A stretch of DNA of 64,000 nucleotides. Source: Cyclina sinensis. Taxonomy: Eukaryota > Mollusca > Bivalvia > Venerida > Veneridae. The notes below the pieces were generated by a model. The model had not been told where the DNA came from, did no database searches, and saw nothing but the letters and a program-made list of their open reading frames with translations. The position numbers and the translations under genes are program-made. The DNA is taken from positions 50,069,134 to 50,133,133 of the forward strand of contig JAAONU010000001.1 of the NCBI GenBank assembly GCA_012932295.1, read 5' to 3'. Shown in pieces: positions 34,101 through 46,419 of the stretch (its first letter is position 1; each line of letters begins with the position of its first letter).

Positions 34101-35757
34101 CAATTTTTGAGTACGTAAAACGTATAGCTTGTTGCTAAAATTTTTGTTTCATATTCCTACTAACACCGATTTATACAGAGTGTCAGATAAATAGAGATTA
34201 GCTAGAAGGCAATCAAGTTTTATCTAGAAGTAATCTGGGTATATTCTAAAAGTTCGTATGGAACAGTCAGTAGATTCCTTGTTTCAGGTGTGTAACAAAT
34301 TTGGTATCCGGTTTGTAATCTTACATGTATTATATATATGTAACAATATTGTATTTGTGATTAAAACTTTCAGATGTACTGTATATGTTCTTCTATTTTT
34401 ACTTTTTCTAAATATTAAAAGTAATTAAAAGTTTTCGTGTTTTTCATTCTGATATATGCATTTATTCTTTCCGCAGAGTGATGTAAACTTGAGCAATATT
34501 ACATGAGCATAATTTCTGCACACATCTCAGTATCGATCAAATGACTTTTGGTAAATAAATACAGTCATTTTTATCATGTCTGCTCAGTGGTAATGTTTTA
34601 TACCAGATCTTAAACGTACCTTGACATCATGTGCTTGTTGTCTACCTAACTTGAAAAAAGTACCAGAATCGATCGCACAATATGAACTAATTTGTTTTCT
34701 AAGTTTTCATAAAAGGGATATTCGTCAGAAAAAAATCGAGATTGTTATATGAGTGCCATTTTGTTAATGTAGGAAAATAGAGAAAAATCAATGCTTATCT
34801 GCGTTTAATCTGACAACACTATGAATGAAAAAGATATGCAAATACATTAAATTTACGTGATGTAAAAACTCCTTCCTAATGGTAAACACTGTAGTAAATC
34901 TTACCTTGATATTTATTGTTTTGTCTTTTGTCACTTGGGAAACCATGTCAGCTATAACACCAGGTTCAAAAAAAGAAATGCACTTAGCTAATGTGCTGCT
35001 TGAAACACAGTTTCTTGAATTTGACATCACCATAAAAGCGGCTGAAATTATAAACTGTCAAATATCCTGGAATTCAGTAAAACTGTAAACGTAACAAGAA
35101 TAGCACCTTTTTTCTAGTACAATTACAGTTCTATCATTGTCAATATTTGTAACAAAAAGGAGATTCTGTGCTGAGAAAAGTTGCATTTTCTAGGCTTTTA
35201 ACTGACGAATCGCGTTATACATTTAATTTACTGCCTTCTTGTTTCCTGTTGTCTGGCAGATGTGTATTTTACGTCATTTGTAGATACAAATTCAGATTTT
35301 GTCTCAAATTCTTGGTTAATATTACAATGGTTTTCGGATTTTAAAAGATTTGACAAAAATAAATATGTGTAAAAACATTGCTTCAATTTGGAAGAATAGC
35401 ACTTATTTACGCAGTTTAAAGTTACACTCCTTTTTTAAAAAAGACTCTTTTCTTATCACATACATTTGCTCATTGAATCTATCAAAGAGTAGATTTACTT
35501 TGTGAAGATGACATGTGGACACAAGCGTAATCTTTAAACCGAACAGAGAAAAGTAGTCGCACACATATATAAATTAATATAAAAACCATCTGAGATTGGT
35601 AACTTTTTTAAATGATAAAAGTTTTAGTCTTTGAAACCAAGTAAAAATGTTTAACTGTTTTTATCTGCTAGTTAAAATACATTTTAAAGCGGCAGTATGC
35701 ATGTTTTGTTAAAGTAATTTCGAATTTACGAAAAAAACTCTTCTTTTCTCTCAGAAA
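31150..35757. other. long gene-free stretch
   Basis: AT-rich. 'tttccagacattgat' at 31340 and 'ttccagatataaag' at 32070 resemble EGF exon starts but stop within a few codons. The only repeat seen is the one at 31790-31985. The short frames at 33174, 34788 and 34879 have no family resemblance. Confidence 0.55.
31790..31985. repeat. ~52 bp tandem repeat, 4 units
   Basis: 'ttttgctatatcactat' and variants occur at about 31791, 31843, 31895 and 31946, each followed by 'tatcataaaactaat'. It generates a spurious 69-codon Tyr/Phe-rich frame. Confidence 0.85.
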
Positions 35758-35759
35758 TA

Positions 35760-36879
35760 ATAAGGTTGTCCCAGAAATTCATAGACTTTGTTTGTATCTC
35801 TTTCAATTCTTCTCTAAATTTAAAATTAATCACTTACCTTAAAACTATTATTCAATTTCGAACAACTTGTAAAACTTTAGAACGGTATGTACGTTCACTT
35901 AGGTATAGCAAGCACGTTTATTACCAAAGCAACACAAAATCGCCCCCGTCCGTAATAATGCATACTAACGCTCTGAACAGTTTATACGTCAACCAAACTT
36001 CATGAAACTTCGCCAGTCTTTTTTGTCGCTGCATATGTGACGTCTTTTCCGAACATGATGTCATTCGGACGTTGGTGTTTGAAATAACAACGTTTCCTTT
36101 AGGATGTGTATCACAGCTCCAACGTAAAAATGGCATCACACGAGCGCTTGAAAATTAGGGTCAACATCAAGTTTATGCTGAATTAGGGAAAACTCCTAAA
36201 GAAACACTAAAATTAATTCAGAAGACAAAATGGGATAAAACAGTAAGCCGTGCTCTTGTATAAAATGGCACAAGAGATTTACAGATGGCCGTCAAGACAT
36301 TGGAGATGATGAGCGACGAGGTCGAGCAGCAGTCATTCGCATGTCAGTTAGCCGAGGAATTGTTTACCGTATGCTGATCGATGAACGTAAGATGAAAAAA
36401 GTTTGATTTTGATTCACCGAATCTTGCGCAATTTGATAACGCCTTCTTCACAGAAATCAAGGCCAAACTCAAGGGACAGAGGTTTGAGTCTTTGACGGAC
36501 CTTCACAGCGCTACACACCGTGTATTTCGTTCATACAGTACTGACTGATAAAGTGATGTTATAAAGCGCCATTGGGTTATGCGCCATGAGCACTGCATTG
36601 TGCATGCAGGGGCATATTTTGAAAAGAGGTAAATTTTCTTTGCTGAGAAAATGACATTGACGTCTATTACGTCATTATTTGTTTGACGCCGTGAAGCGAT
36701 GATGTAAAGATTACCTTTTTGTAACGAACGGAAATTTATACCGTTTGACGTATTATTGTAATTTTTTATCTATTGTATGTAAAAAAAGTTGAACTAACCG
36801 AATATGTAACTTGTTTCTTATTTAAATCATTTTCTTTGAAGCTATGGTCATTGTCTACGAATTCCTGGGACAACCCTCG
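35760..36879 (+). mobile_element. mariner-like transposon with TIRs and TA target duplication
   Basis: The left end 'ggttgtcccagaaattcata' (35764) and the right end 'attcctgggacaaccctcg' (36861) are inverted copies. A TA dinucleotide flanks both sides (35758-35759 and 36880-36881), the hallmark of Tc1/mariner insertion. A transposase relic lies between. Confidence 0.82.
36130..36632 (+). pseudogene. mariner transposase, catalytic core deleted
   Basis: The start Met at 36130 opens 'MASHERLKIRVNIKFYAELG', a mariner DNA-binding N-terminus, with a one-base frameshift near 36260 before 'IKWHKRFTDGRQDIGDDERR'. That frame stops at 36404-36406. The tail reappears in broken form at 36410-36632: 'FTEIKAKLKGQRFESLTDLH' and 'WVMRHEHCIVHAGAYFEKR'. 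The length is about 170 codons where 340 or more is usual. The middle, including the first two catalytic Asp residues, is missing. Inactive. Confidence 0.83.
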
Positions 36880-36884
36880 TAGAA

Positions 36885-38010
36885 TACGCAAACAAGATTA
36901 CATATTATTGTTAAAAGACATTTTATATAATTTGCTCGTTTAAATGAAATGTTAAGACGCCAACTGACATTTAAAAAGGAAACATTATTATATTCTGATC
37001 CACGGATACACTCGTATATATTAATTGTAAATTAATCTACTTTTAAGTACTGTTAAGATACTGTCTTTCGGTAATGCAATGCAGTATTCAATTTACTGAC
37101 ACAAAATGCACTCGACATTAACGTGTACAATTTTTGGGAACGGTAGAGCGCTAAAAGCAGTACAGATCAATCCCGCTGTCACACTGGGAACGCATTATGT
37201 TTAACCTAGCATTTTGTGATAAAGAATATCAGCATGTTTGACAAAACAGTCCAACCCGGACTAGTTAAATTAGTGTTTGTGTAAATTAAACAAAAATGCA
37301 ATGCTTTGTAAAAATCTCGACACACATTCCAAATACTAGATTATATTTGTTTATAAAAATGTTCCCCAAACAGGATATATATTTTCGCTTATATAGACAC
37401 CTTTCAGCAGTTACTAAAAATAGCTCATGCATATCATTATCAGGCTCATGTGTTTGCCTGGGGGCAAAACATGGTCTGCTGGCACTGAGTTTCAATATAA
37501 AAATTTCATGGGAAGTAAAGATAATCACTAATTAATTGTACAGTAACTGGGTAATAAAGTAGTGTGAAGTTTTTAGATCTTGCACTAATAGCAACTGATG
37601 TAATCCAAGATGCCTGTGCACTTCTATAATTAGCTGTGAATGTAACATATGGTTAGGGACAATTACTGTAGTCTAGGGGGGGGGGTCCTTTTTTACAAAA
37701 GCATACTGAGTATGACAGTTATCATAACGTTATTATGCTAGTCCTTGTGTTTGATGAGACATAATTATCATAGTTATGTCAAGTTGTAGAACTATATAAT
37801 ATACATGATATCCTATATAAAAGCTCACACTTACAAAAGAACAAAGTTAAGAAGGATCTAATGAAAATTTTTGGCACAAATTCCTGTATATTAGTGCTAA
37901 AGAATTTTGACAGATAATTAAGATTTGATTTTGTTGCTGACACATATATAAAACAAAAGTTGTGCTCTTGGATTTAGAATGAGTTAAAGTATATCATTGT
38001 TTTATTGGAC
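36885..38010. other. gene-free stretch
   Basis: No supported feature. A run of ten G lies near 37676. Confidence 0.5.
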
Positions 38011-38011
38011 A

Positions 38012-39438
38012 ATGGATGTGGGAAGTCTCAGCTGCACATATGCACAAATTGATATATCAGACTATGCTAAGAATCTATCTCAAAGTGACTTAGCAGTTTA
38101 TTTAGAGAAATTAAATGTTTCAAGTGGAAATACTTTACCGGATCCATAAAACATTAAAAAGAGTGATTGGTCTGACAATGTTAAACAATGGCCAGATATA
38201 GGTTACCCAGATATATATCATTATTTTGTGGAAAGTTCAAGTTTCTATTCAAGAGAAGAAATAAAATGTTACAAATCAATGCACGGCTACCAGTACTTTG
38301 TTTGCGGACATGTTCAACAGATAATGCTCTACGACACCAGAATTGAAGATTTTATTTACCTAATGGCGGATGTGCTACCTAGCCAGAGACAATCAAAATC
38401 TGATATGTACAAAACATATTTGATCATGAAAAGGGATGGTCAGATTCACACAGCCCATTGTACCTGTATGGCTGGGTAAGTTGAACATACGATACTATAT
38501 TAACTAGTTATTTATATATTTTTGAATGTCTTACATGAGTAGTGAGTGTAATAAATAACATTTACAAGTTCTTTGAAAATCAAGCAATCTGCCACACTAG
38601 TAAGGTCATTGCTTATTTTTATATTTCAGGATGGGTAAGGCATGTAGTCATACTGCAGCAGTTGCCTATAAGGTGGAAGCTGCCATCAGAACTGGATTGA
38701 CAGAAATCGCAAGTACCAGCACATTATGCCAGTGGAATGACATGTCAAGAAAAAAAGCACGACCTGCACGAATATCACAAATAAGTTTTCAACGGCCAAA
38801 ATATGGTGACAATGTTCAAGATGTTGACAGTGGGCTTAATGTTAGGGCAGCTTTCAGTTCATATACACCAAACTTAACTTCACTTAAAAGAATTAAACCG
38901 GATGCAGTGGTATTTTCTTCATTGGAAGTAAAAACAGCACCCAATCTTCCTCTAAGTATATCTGAAATATTTAAAACATTCAATGAAACTGATATTTCTA
39001 CTGGATCAGTGTTAAACGGAATAGCACAGTCTTTGACAGCAGAAAACATTTCAAACTTAACAGATGACAGTCAAACAGTCGAAATTGCATCTTTGGAAAC
39101 AACATCGAAATGGACGTATTACATCAAGGTAAATGCACAGGGTGTTTACTTTGAGGGAAACAACTAGCAGGGATGCAGTTATTAAAGGACTGTTGGATCC
39201 AATGCCGGTGTCAACACCAGCAATAAAGTATGGATTGAAAAAGGAAGCAATTGCTAGGAACACGAATTTGAAATATCAGAGCACAATACACGAAAAGTTT
39301 TCATGTGCAAAGAGCGGACTTGTGCTTAATAAGTCATTGCCTCATCTTGGTGCCTCACCTGATGGAATAGTCGATTTTATTAATTTTGATAAAAAAGAAC
39401 AAGTCATTTCCATATTGTTCTATATTAAAAATCTATGA
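38012..39438 (+). pseudogene. SWIM zinc finger / YqaJ-type nuclease gene, broken
   Basis: Exon 1 is 38012-38475, opening 'MDVGSLSCTYAQIDISDYAK', with a premature stop at 38147-38149 where related proteins continue. Downstream 'IGYPDIYHYFVESSSFYS' and 'KCYKSMHGYQYFVCGHVQ' are family-typical. A clean phase-2 intron (donor at 38476, acceptor 'tatttcag' ending 38629) splits the SWIM motif 'CTCMAGMGKACSH' (CxCx7CxH), which rejoins in frame. Exon 2 runs to about 39128; a +1 frame then carries a YqaJ exonuclease-like piece with 'LPHLGASPDGIVDF'. The following strand with the catalytic Glu-x-Lys is absent, and the frame ends at 39438 against the inverted THAP fragment. Related proteins are numerous in invertebrates and often transposon-linked. 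Function here is probably lost. Confidence 0.75.
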
Positions 39439-39665
39439 GTAGAGTTATGTCTTATCTTCAATAAAATGTTTATTGCAAATTCTTGTGGAATCACTTGGTT
39501 CCCATGAATTGGGTTTGAAGGTGTTGACCCTGTTTTTAAACGTTTCACAGCTTTAATCCATGCATTTCTTCTCCAAGATGGATATTTTGGAAACCTATGT
39601 AAAGTTATTCCTTTTTCCTTGTTTTGTCTATTAGTGCATCCTACTACACAACAGCTGTTTACCAT
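39420..39665 (-). pseudogene. truncated THAP zinc-finger domain
   Basis: From the Met at 39665 the frame reads 'MVNSCCVVGCTNRQNKEKG', then 'LHRFPKYPSWRRNAWIKAVK', the first half of a THAP (C2CH) DNA-binding domain. The Cys pair is present; the later C-x2-H pair and the AVPTIF-like end are not. The frame ends at 39420, overlapping the end of the YqaJ relic tail to tail. THAP domains occur in host regulators and in P- and Kolobok-type transposases. It may be the first exon of a spliced gene or a rearranged piece. Confidence 0.68.
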
Positions 39666-39699
39666 GTTTACATATAAAATTGCCTGAGAAAACAAAGGT

Positions 39700-41430
39700 T
39701 TACCAGATCAGGTTTTAACTTTTACTACTGGAGTATTATCAGTACAGGTGGCTTTTTGCCCCCAATGAATTATTTATGAGGCAATCAGTGAAGCGGTGAA
39801 TGTTTGAAAGGCGTCTATAGAAAAGTGTTTGAAGAGATAGAAAACCGACATGGAAGGAAGGAAGCTGTTCTTTATGCAAGGTTATTTAAAATAAATAATT
39901 GGATGCCCTTCAAAGTTTAAAACAACTCATAAAAATACTTCAAAACTTTGTGCCATTCGATTTAACATAGACATACATAATTATGAAAATTTTAAAAATC
40001 GTTTTAGCAGAAACAAAAGGCCAACAGTAAACGAAAATAGTATGTGGCATTGAGTTGTAGTCTCAACTCAAATTAAAATATGTTCACCTCTTTGCGAAAA
40101 CGTTAAACTATAACTATTTTTAGGGCTCTGGAATATGATGCGTTTAATTTTATACTAGCATCTTTAATACAAATGAACTTAAGAACTGGAAACGTACCAG
40201 TAACACAACAATATTACTATGAAGTGACTCTCCTACGTAGTTCCCAAATATTTCACTTTCGATTTGGGATTGCTATGTTGGTGTGTCACTACCGGATTAA
40301 CAACAGTTATTCATTTTTTAATTTATTTTTTCAGAAATCGAAAAGACTTAAAGGGAAACGAAAGTAAAAAAATCAGCCGAGAAAATTATAAAGTTTGTGC
40401 ATTTATTGTTAAGATTTGAAAATTTTACGAATATTGGAAGAATATTTACTTAGAAACGCTTAATCAAAAGTAGCGATTTTTCGGCCTCTTGTCACGTGAC
40501 CATTTAAGTTGTGACGTACTTGATGGCTAATTTTGTATTTTTCAAAAAAGAAATAATTCGTATGCATAGGTTCCGCCGTGTTTTCACTTCACAGATTTAC
40601 TATGCGAATTATTAAATTGAGTGTTATTATCAATCAATCAATTTATTGCATTAAAGAAACACATGTTTTCAGCAAAGTGCACATTTTTACAAACACAATA
40701 TTATAGTTATTATAGAAGGCGTTAACTTGGATTAGTTTGTTAAAAACAGTAAATTAGTATCATTATTATTTGACAGGGGATTATAAATCTTGCGGCTTTT
40801 TTTTCAGGACAGGCAGATTTGGTCAAACTTGAAACCAACCAAGTATAACGGGTTTTCGAAGATCAAACGACAATTTACAATGGCTTATCCAAAAATATAC
40901 GGATATGTCACAGGCTATTATGCAGTCACATTATGATAATTGCATAGTTACAGTTGCCGTCCTGTTAGCATTTATAGCTCTGATAAGGACATAGTACTAA
41001 AACACTTGGAAAATTTATTTAGAATTAAATGTCATTTTCCAGAGATTTGGCACTGTATCTTTTATTTTGTTTGAATTAAATGTGCAACCGTCAAACTGAA
41101 AGAAGTAAGGTCTGCTTTTTTCCTGGAGTGAAAAAAATGCTTAACCTAGGATTAATAGTAAAGAATGCAGTGAATGTAATAACTGACATTTACACTTGTA
41201 TTATGCTGCTGATTTTTATTCGCTGGAAAATAAGCTAAGTTCATCCCGACTTTGAAGTTTTAATTTAACATTTGTAAATCAACTTTAAACCTAAAAGAAT
41301 AAATTAAATAAAAGTACGCTACTGAAAAAAAGTTTTATGGTTTAAAAAATAACCAGACTTTGAAGTCAAAAGCGCGTTATATTTTGTTAAACAAAACCAC
41401 TGACAACCAGGAGTGTGACTTATTACAGAA
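39700..41430. other. gene-free stretch
   Basis: AT-rich, no credible frame. The 64-codon frame at 40173 has no family resemblance. Confidence 0.5.
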
Positions 41431-41438
41431 TCTGAGTT

Positions 41439-41830
41439 CTGACCGCGGATATAAGATTTTTCTACGGACTGAGCTTCGTACGAGTCAGGTACTGATTAAA
41501 TGAATTAAAGAATAATGCAGAAATGTATGTTTCAACCAAATTTTAAATAGCATATTTTTAATGAATGTATAATTTTTTAAATTATGATTTTCTGTCCGCA
41601 GATCTAAAATTTTGCTTCGGACATAACTTCATACAGATAGATAAATGATAAACCAAAGTAAATTTGGTATAAACATAGTTTTACGTAGAAATGTATGTTC
41701 AACAAAATTTTAAATTGGTATTTTTTTCATGACTGATCAAAAAGTATAATAAGACACGCCTTGTTCTGTCCGCGGATCCGAGATTTGTATTCGGACAGAG
41801 CTTTGAATAGATAATTTAAATGTGTATTTT
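41439..41830. repeat. three ~165 bp units each with a hairpin
   Basis: 'ctgaccgcggatataagatt' (41439), 'ctgtccgcagatctaaaatt' (41592) and 'ctgtccgcggatccgagatt' (41766) head three units. In units 2 and 3 'gtccg' pairs with the 'cggac' about 20 bases on. They share 'aaatgtatgtt(t)caac' and 'aaattttaaat' between heads. Confidence 0.7.
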
Positions 41831-41905
41831 GTACAGATAGAATTTTGTATTATTAAATTAAATTGTTTTAGATGATGACTTACATTATTCATCCAAATAT
41901 AAATA

Positions 41906-43082
41906 CTGTGAAATCATTTATATTCGTGGGCATAAAATTTTGTGGTTCAAGGCAAAATGACTATTTCGTGGGGTCTTAAATTCGTGGATTTCAATTTCCA
42001 GGTGAAAAAAATGCAATATCCCATAACTGCCCTGCTAACTTGCATACACGTGCCGAAAAACGTGACCATTATCCGATTAAACCAGCAGAGATGCGTTACT
42101 ATGGTAATGAGCGTACCCGATGGCTCAATTAACAGGCGTGAAGTGTCAATTATAGTTTATTGTCATACATCGCATCTTTGTTTTTTTTATCCATAAAATA
42201 TGCGTAAAAACCCTCTCTGTATCACTTAAAAGATGTGTAAAATGTCGGCATTTTGTCTGTGATGCAGCGACCTCAATTTAAAATTGGCGCATATTAGACG
42301 TTTTGTTTGTTGTACAGCAATTAGCACTACTTAGTAGAACCAGTCCATGCATAGACTGTTATAAGTTGTTGCTAGATTTACATTCATGTGTTTTCAAACA
42401 TGACCATGCGATTGTAACTTGAATGTTTTTATTTTTCACGCGTCATATGCTTTTTGCAAACAAAAAAAAAGGAGAAAAAAAGAAATAGAATCCTAGTTTT
42501 CACGCCGCTAAAATGACAGTGGTCGGAAGTCTAACAATGCTTACTGTAACAGTGGACGTGTATATAAAGAGAGGAAGGGAGAGACAAGCTGAGAAAAAAA
42601 GACAGTCCGAGAAATATTCAGTATTCTCTACTTCATGGAAACTTGCTAAGTTCTTTAACCTGTCCAGTGTTAACACCGACGCACGTTTACTTAATGACAG
42701 GAACGTATAAATGTAGTTTGCAGCCGAAATATAACGATGTCTGTCACGTGATATTAAGTTTAAATTCTCTTTTCGCAAATTCACCAGAAAAGAACGGACT
42801 GAAGACATATTTAAAAACAAACAAAAATTGCAGGAATTGTATTTAATGAGGGTCTCAGTCTCAACAAATCGGTGATTTAAAGACCAGTACTGTAAAACCT
42901 GAACGCCTATATGAATGAAAAGGACGCAGACTTGCCTGAGCCGCGACGATCAAGATGCTCGATCTGGCTTCTTCAATTGCATTCTCTGGATACAAATTGT
43001 TCGTTGGCATTTGATTTCGTGGTTAAGCTGACCCAAGAAATCCACGAAAATTAGTGTCCCACGAATAATAATGATTTCACAG
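41906..43082. mobile_element. 1.18 kb TIR element with TA target sites, no transposase
   Basis: The left end 'ctgtgaaatcatttatattc' and the right end 'ataataatgatttcacag' are inverted copies continuing through 'cccacgaa'. TA flanks both ends (41904-41905, 43083-43084). Sub-terminal 'attcgtggatttc' at 41982 and 'aaatccacgaaaa' at 43040 extend the inverted match. The internal frames (41942-42196, 42500-42820) show no transposase motif. Non-autonomous, probably Tc1/mariner-mobilised. Confidence 0.8.
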
Positions 43083-43089
43083 TACAATA

Positions 43090-45925
43090 ATTTATGTAGA
43101 ATCACGATGTGTACATTTCCGCCATTCTCCTATGGACCACATTTACGTCACAAATCTTAAGTCTCGCTTTCTCTCGCCATGTTTCTTTTTGCAACAATGG
43201 CGCCGTCTATAAACCGCGCCACAACCTCAGTTTTCGATTTTAAAAGTCAAAAGTCATGTATTTGGAAACCGCAGATTTTCGTAATATCTTGGGTTATAAA
43301 ATAAAACGAGGACCTGATTTAAATTATACATTCGAAATTTTAGACTTTCAGTACCCTTTAACATTCACAACTGATTATTTAATATCTTATGGACTTGTAT
43401 GATAACACACATTTTTTTTTCTAAATTATATTGTTGGTTGTAAGATTTCATGTCAATTATTATTATTTGATTTAAACCTATATTTTGTCGTCTGATATGC
43501 TAAAAGTGTGTAAATATGTCTGGTTTATTTTCAAAGTAGTTACATTTGTCATGTCTGTTTTTCTTGTTTTTGTATTTTTCAATTATTTAATATCATATAT
43601 TTTGTTCTTGAGTAAATAAACTAAATAAATGCTCACAGATTTGTTTATACATAAAATACTTTACGTATCTATATTTTCAACCATCATATAGCATGAATGT
43701 TGTTTATGTGTAAATATATGTTCACAGATTTGTTCATACATAAAATTATAATATCATCTTACGGTGGAATAAAATATCTGTCTATCTTATATAGAGTATT
43801 TTTTATCATTTCTTAAAACATATAATCGCAGAACTGAGATATTTTTGCGTAACATCGTCAAGTAGTTCTGCACCAGATTTGTTCAATATTATGGCTCAAG
43901 GGGTAAAAGTATCCACGCCCTAATGTTCAACAGTTTTATGTACACGTATACGGAAAAGCTAAAATTCTGCAAAAGTATCATGTCATTCCATCTACTTCGA
44001 AACCTAATTGCTGCGGCACCTAGAGTGAATAAACACTGCTTTAACTAAAAAAAGGAGTGGTTCTCTTTAAAACAAATCCATGATTATGAGTGGCCACCAG
44101 TTTTGGATGCCAGATAACTGCTCTTAAATTATACGCCTTTTGTATTAAGAATCAAATACAAACCGTACCTTTTAGGGCCAATTCTTAAACTATTTATTTA
44201 TTTAGTGCCTTCATTTACCAGATGGATATTGTTAGCATTGAGAAAAAAAAAGATACAAGGTCATGATAAAAGAGAGCCAGTGGTATTGACTAGTTGCCTC
44301 ACTCGTTTTTTTATTGAACAATAAAGCTGCTTGAATTTGAATAAAATGCTATTTTAAAGATACAAAACTATTGCATATAAACTGTGATCTGCATTTATAG
44401 TGTTAATCTATTTGCATCTTAGAATATGGCAGTATATTTACTACGTCTTATTTACCTTTCTTTCGACCTCCAGGTTTAATGAAGGCTATGCCCGCAGATT
44501 AGGACAATTCACGCATGCTTCAAGTGTGGGAATCACCGGCTTATCTTAACATATCACCTTTCATAAAAATTAGTGATGTAGACGAATTACAATCATTCTT
44601 GCATTCATCATTTTGAGCATTGTGTTAAGTACGCTTATAGTCTCATTTGCATAATTCACATAAAAAGGAAATTGGAAGCAGTAATACTAGTAAACATGTG
44701 TCGTACTTATTTCATTAGTATGTATCATCATGCCATTTGTCTAGATAATATACGAATAAACTTTATATCTTTGATTTCTATTTATCTTGACTTGAAAAGT
44801 ATGTAGTTTAAGCAGTCATTTTTCCATTTCTGCGACAGCACTGATAACAATAATTTTGATAAAGATTTTAATGTTTCACAATTTCTTTTGTTATGTCGTA
44901 CTTGTTACTACGCATGCCGATTTTTTTGGTTTTAAAAGTAAGACTGGTGGGATAAAAAAACTAATGAACCATTTTCATCTTAAAGAAGGGCATTTGGTAA
45001 TTCTGAACGACTTGAATTAAAGACAGTCAATCCATAAAATTGAAGTAACAAAACAAACCTTCGGATTTTTCATTGAATGACGTTTTATTACGGATAGTTT
45101 TCAAAATATGTTTACCCAGTTTTCAGTGATATATTTATAACGAACTGAAAATTAATCTGTGATAATACCCTTCTTGTTACAAGAACGGAAATTTCGTAAA
45201 ACATTTACTATTTTCTGTCTGGCGGTATAAAGAAAGCTTATAGAGGGTACCTAAGATATTTTGAATCTTAAAGTTTTTTTTATAATTAAAAAGAAATTGA
45301 CGACTGTCCGCTGCCAGAAAATCTCAAACTTTGCTTTGTCTTCAAAAGCATAAGACAAAAGATACATACAGTGTTAGCTGTATCAATATATTCGGGCAGA
45401 AAATTTATTTATCCTCGGAAAGTTTGAAGCAATCCTCCGAAAGGATGATTAAGAAGATTAATACACATGATATCTTTTGACCCCTTAAAGTGCAAAATAC
45501 ACAAGGCAAATAATTCCGATATAGGTAGTCCTAACAAAAATACTTCCTTGACAGGCAATCACACAGCCAGGGTTGATCCTTTGTTAAAGTATAAAGTTTC
45601 TATATACCCTATTTCAGGGAAGATAAAAGCCCAATTATTCTTGTATAAATATGTGTTACAAAATACGTTTTTCAGGGCTATGTACACATCAAGGTTATTC
45701 AGTTTTGAGTTCGAGACACAGGATTATCTCTATATCATATAAACAGTCGGACAAAATCTCCATACTTTAATTAATAACATTTCTTGATTGATCCATCACC
45801 TAACATTAACAAATTATCATATTTAATTTAAAAAAGGCATTTATGCAAAGTTCCACTAAAAAGTTAAATTAGCTAGCAAGTCAATCTTACACTGATATAA
45901 GAAGATATACTACCAGTGCTAAATT
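43090..45925. other. gene-free stretch
   Basis: AT-rich. A ~98 bp duplication carrying 'cacagatttgttcatacata' occurs near 43633 and 43731. No credible gene; the 91-codon frame at 45467 is unsupported. Confidence 0.5.
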
Positions 45926-45927
45926 TG

Positions 45928-46400
45928 ACAAGAGGTCCATGGTGGCCCTTTTTCGCTCACATTGGAACCATAGTAGGTATTGTTCAATTTTTCCTTGCAG
46001 AAACGTCCAAAAATAAAACATAAATCAGTACGGCAAGGTTAAAATATGTTTACAAAATTGTCCAAGTGTTAAAAATTTCTTTCAACTAACATAACTCAAA
46101 CAAATGAATTAAAGTCCACTAAAGGATTTTTTTAGAGAAATAACTTCGAAACTTGTCTATGGAGAATATTTTCATTTTTCCATACAGCCATGTAGTGAAA
46201 ACTTACCACTGTTAAGTTCCGTGTAGTGAAAACTTACTATTGTTAAGTTCTTTTTTACAATTCAGCATGATTTCAAATTATTTCATAAAAGGCCACTACA
46301 GGAACATTTGAACAACTGAAAAGTTGCCCTGACCTGTTAGCAAAATTATTTTACAAACCAACTTTACTCAAAGGAAAAGTTAAAGTGCCATTTAAGTAGC
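45928..46400 (+). mobile_element. dispersed 'aggtccatggtggccc' repeat
   Basis: Starts 'acaagaggtccatggtggcc' then 'tcgctcacattgg', a relative of the repeat at 17382. The 3' end is undefined. Confidence 0.5.
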
Positions 46401-46419
46401 ATTGTTGGTGTTGTTTCCC

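Noticed and set aside
42500..42820. 106-codon minus-strand frame as a gene
   Set aside because: It lies inside a TIR element, overlaps two plus-strand frames of similar length and has no family features.
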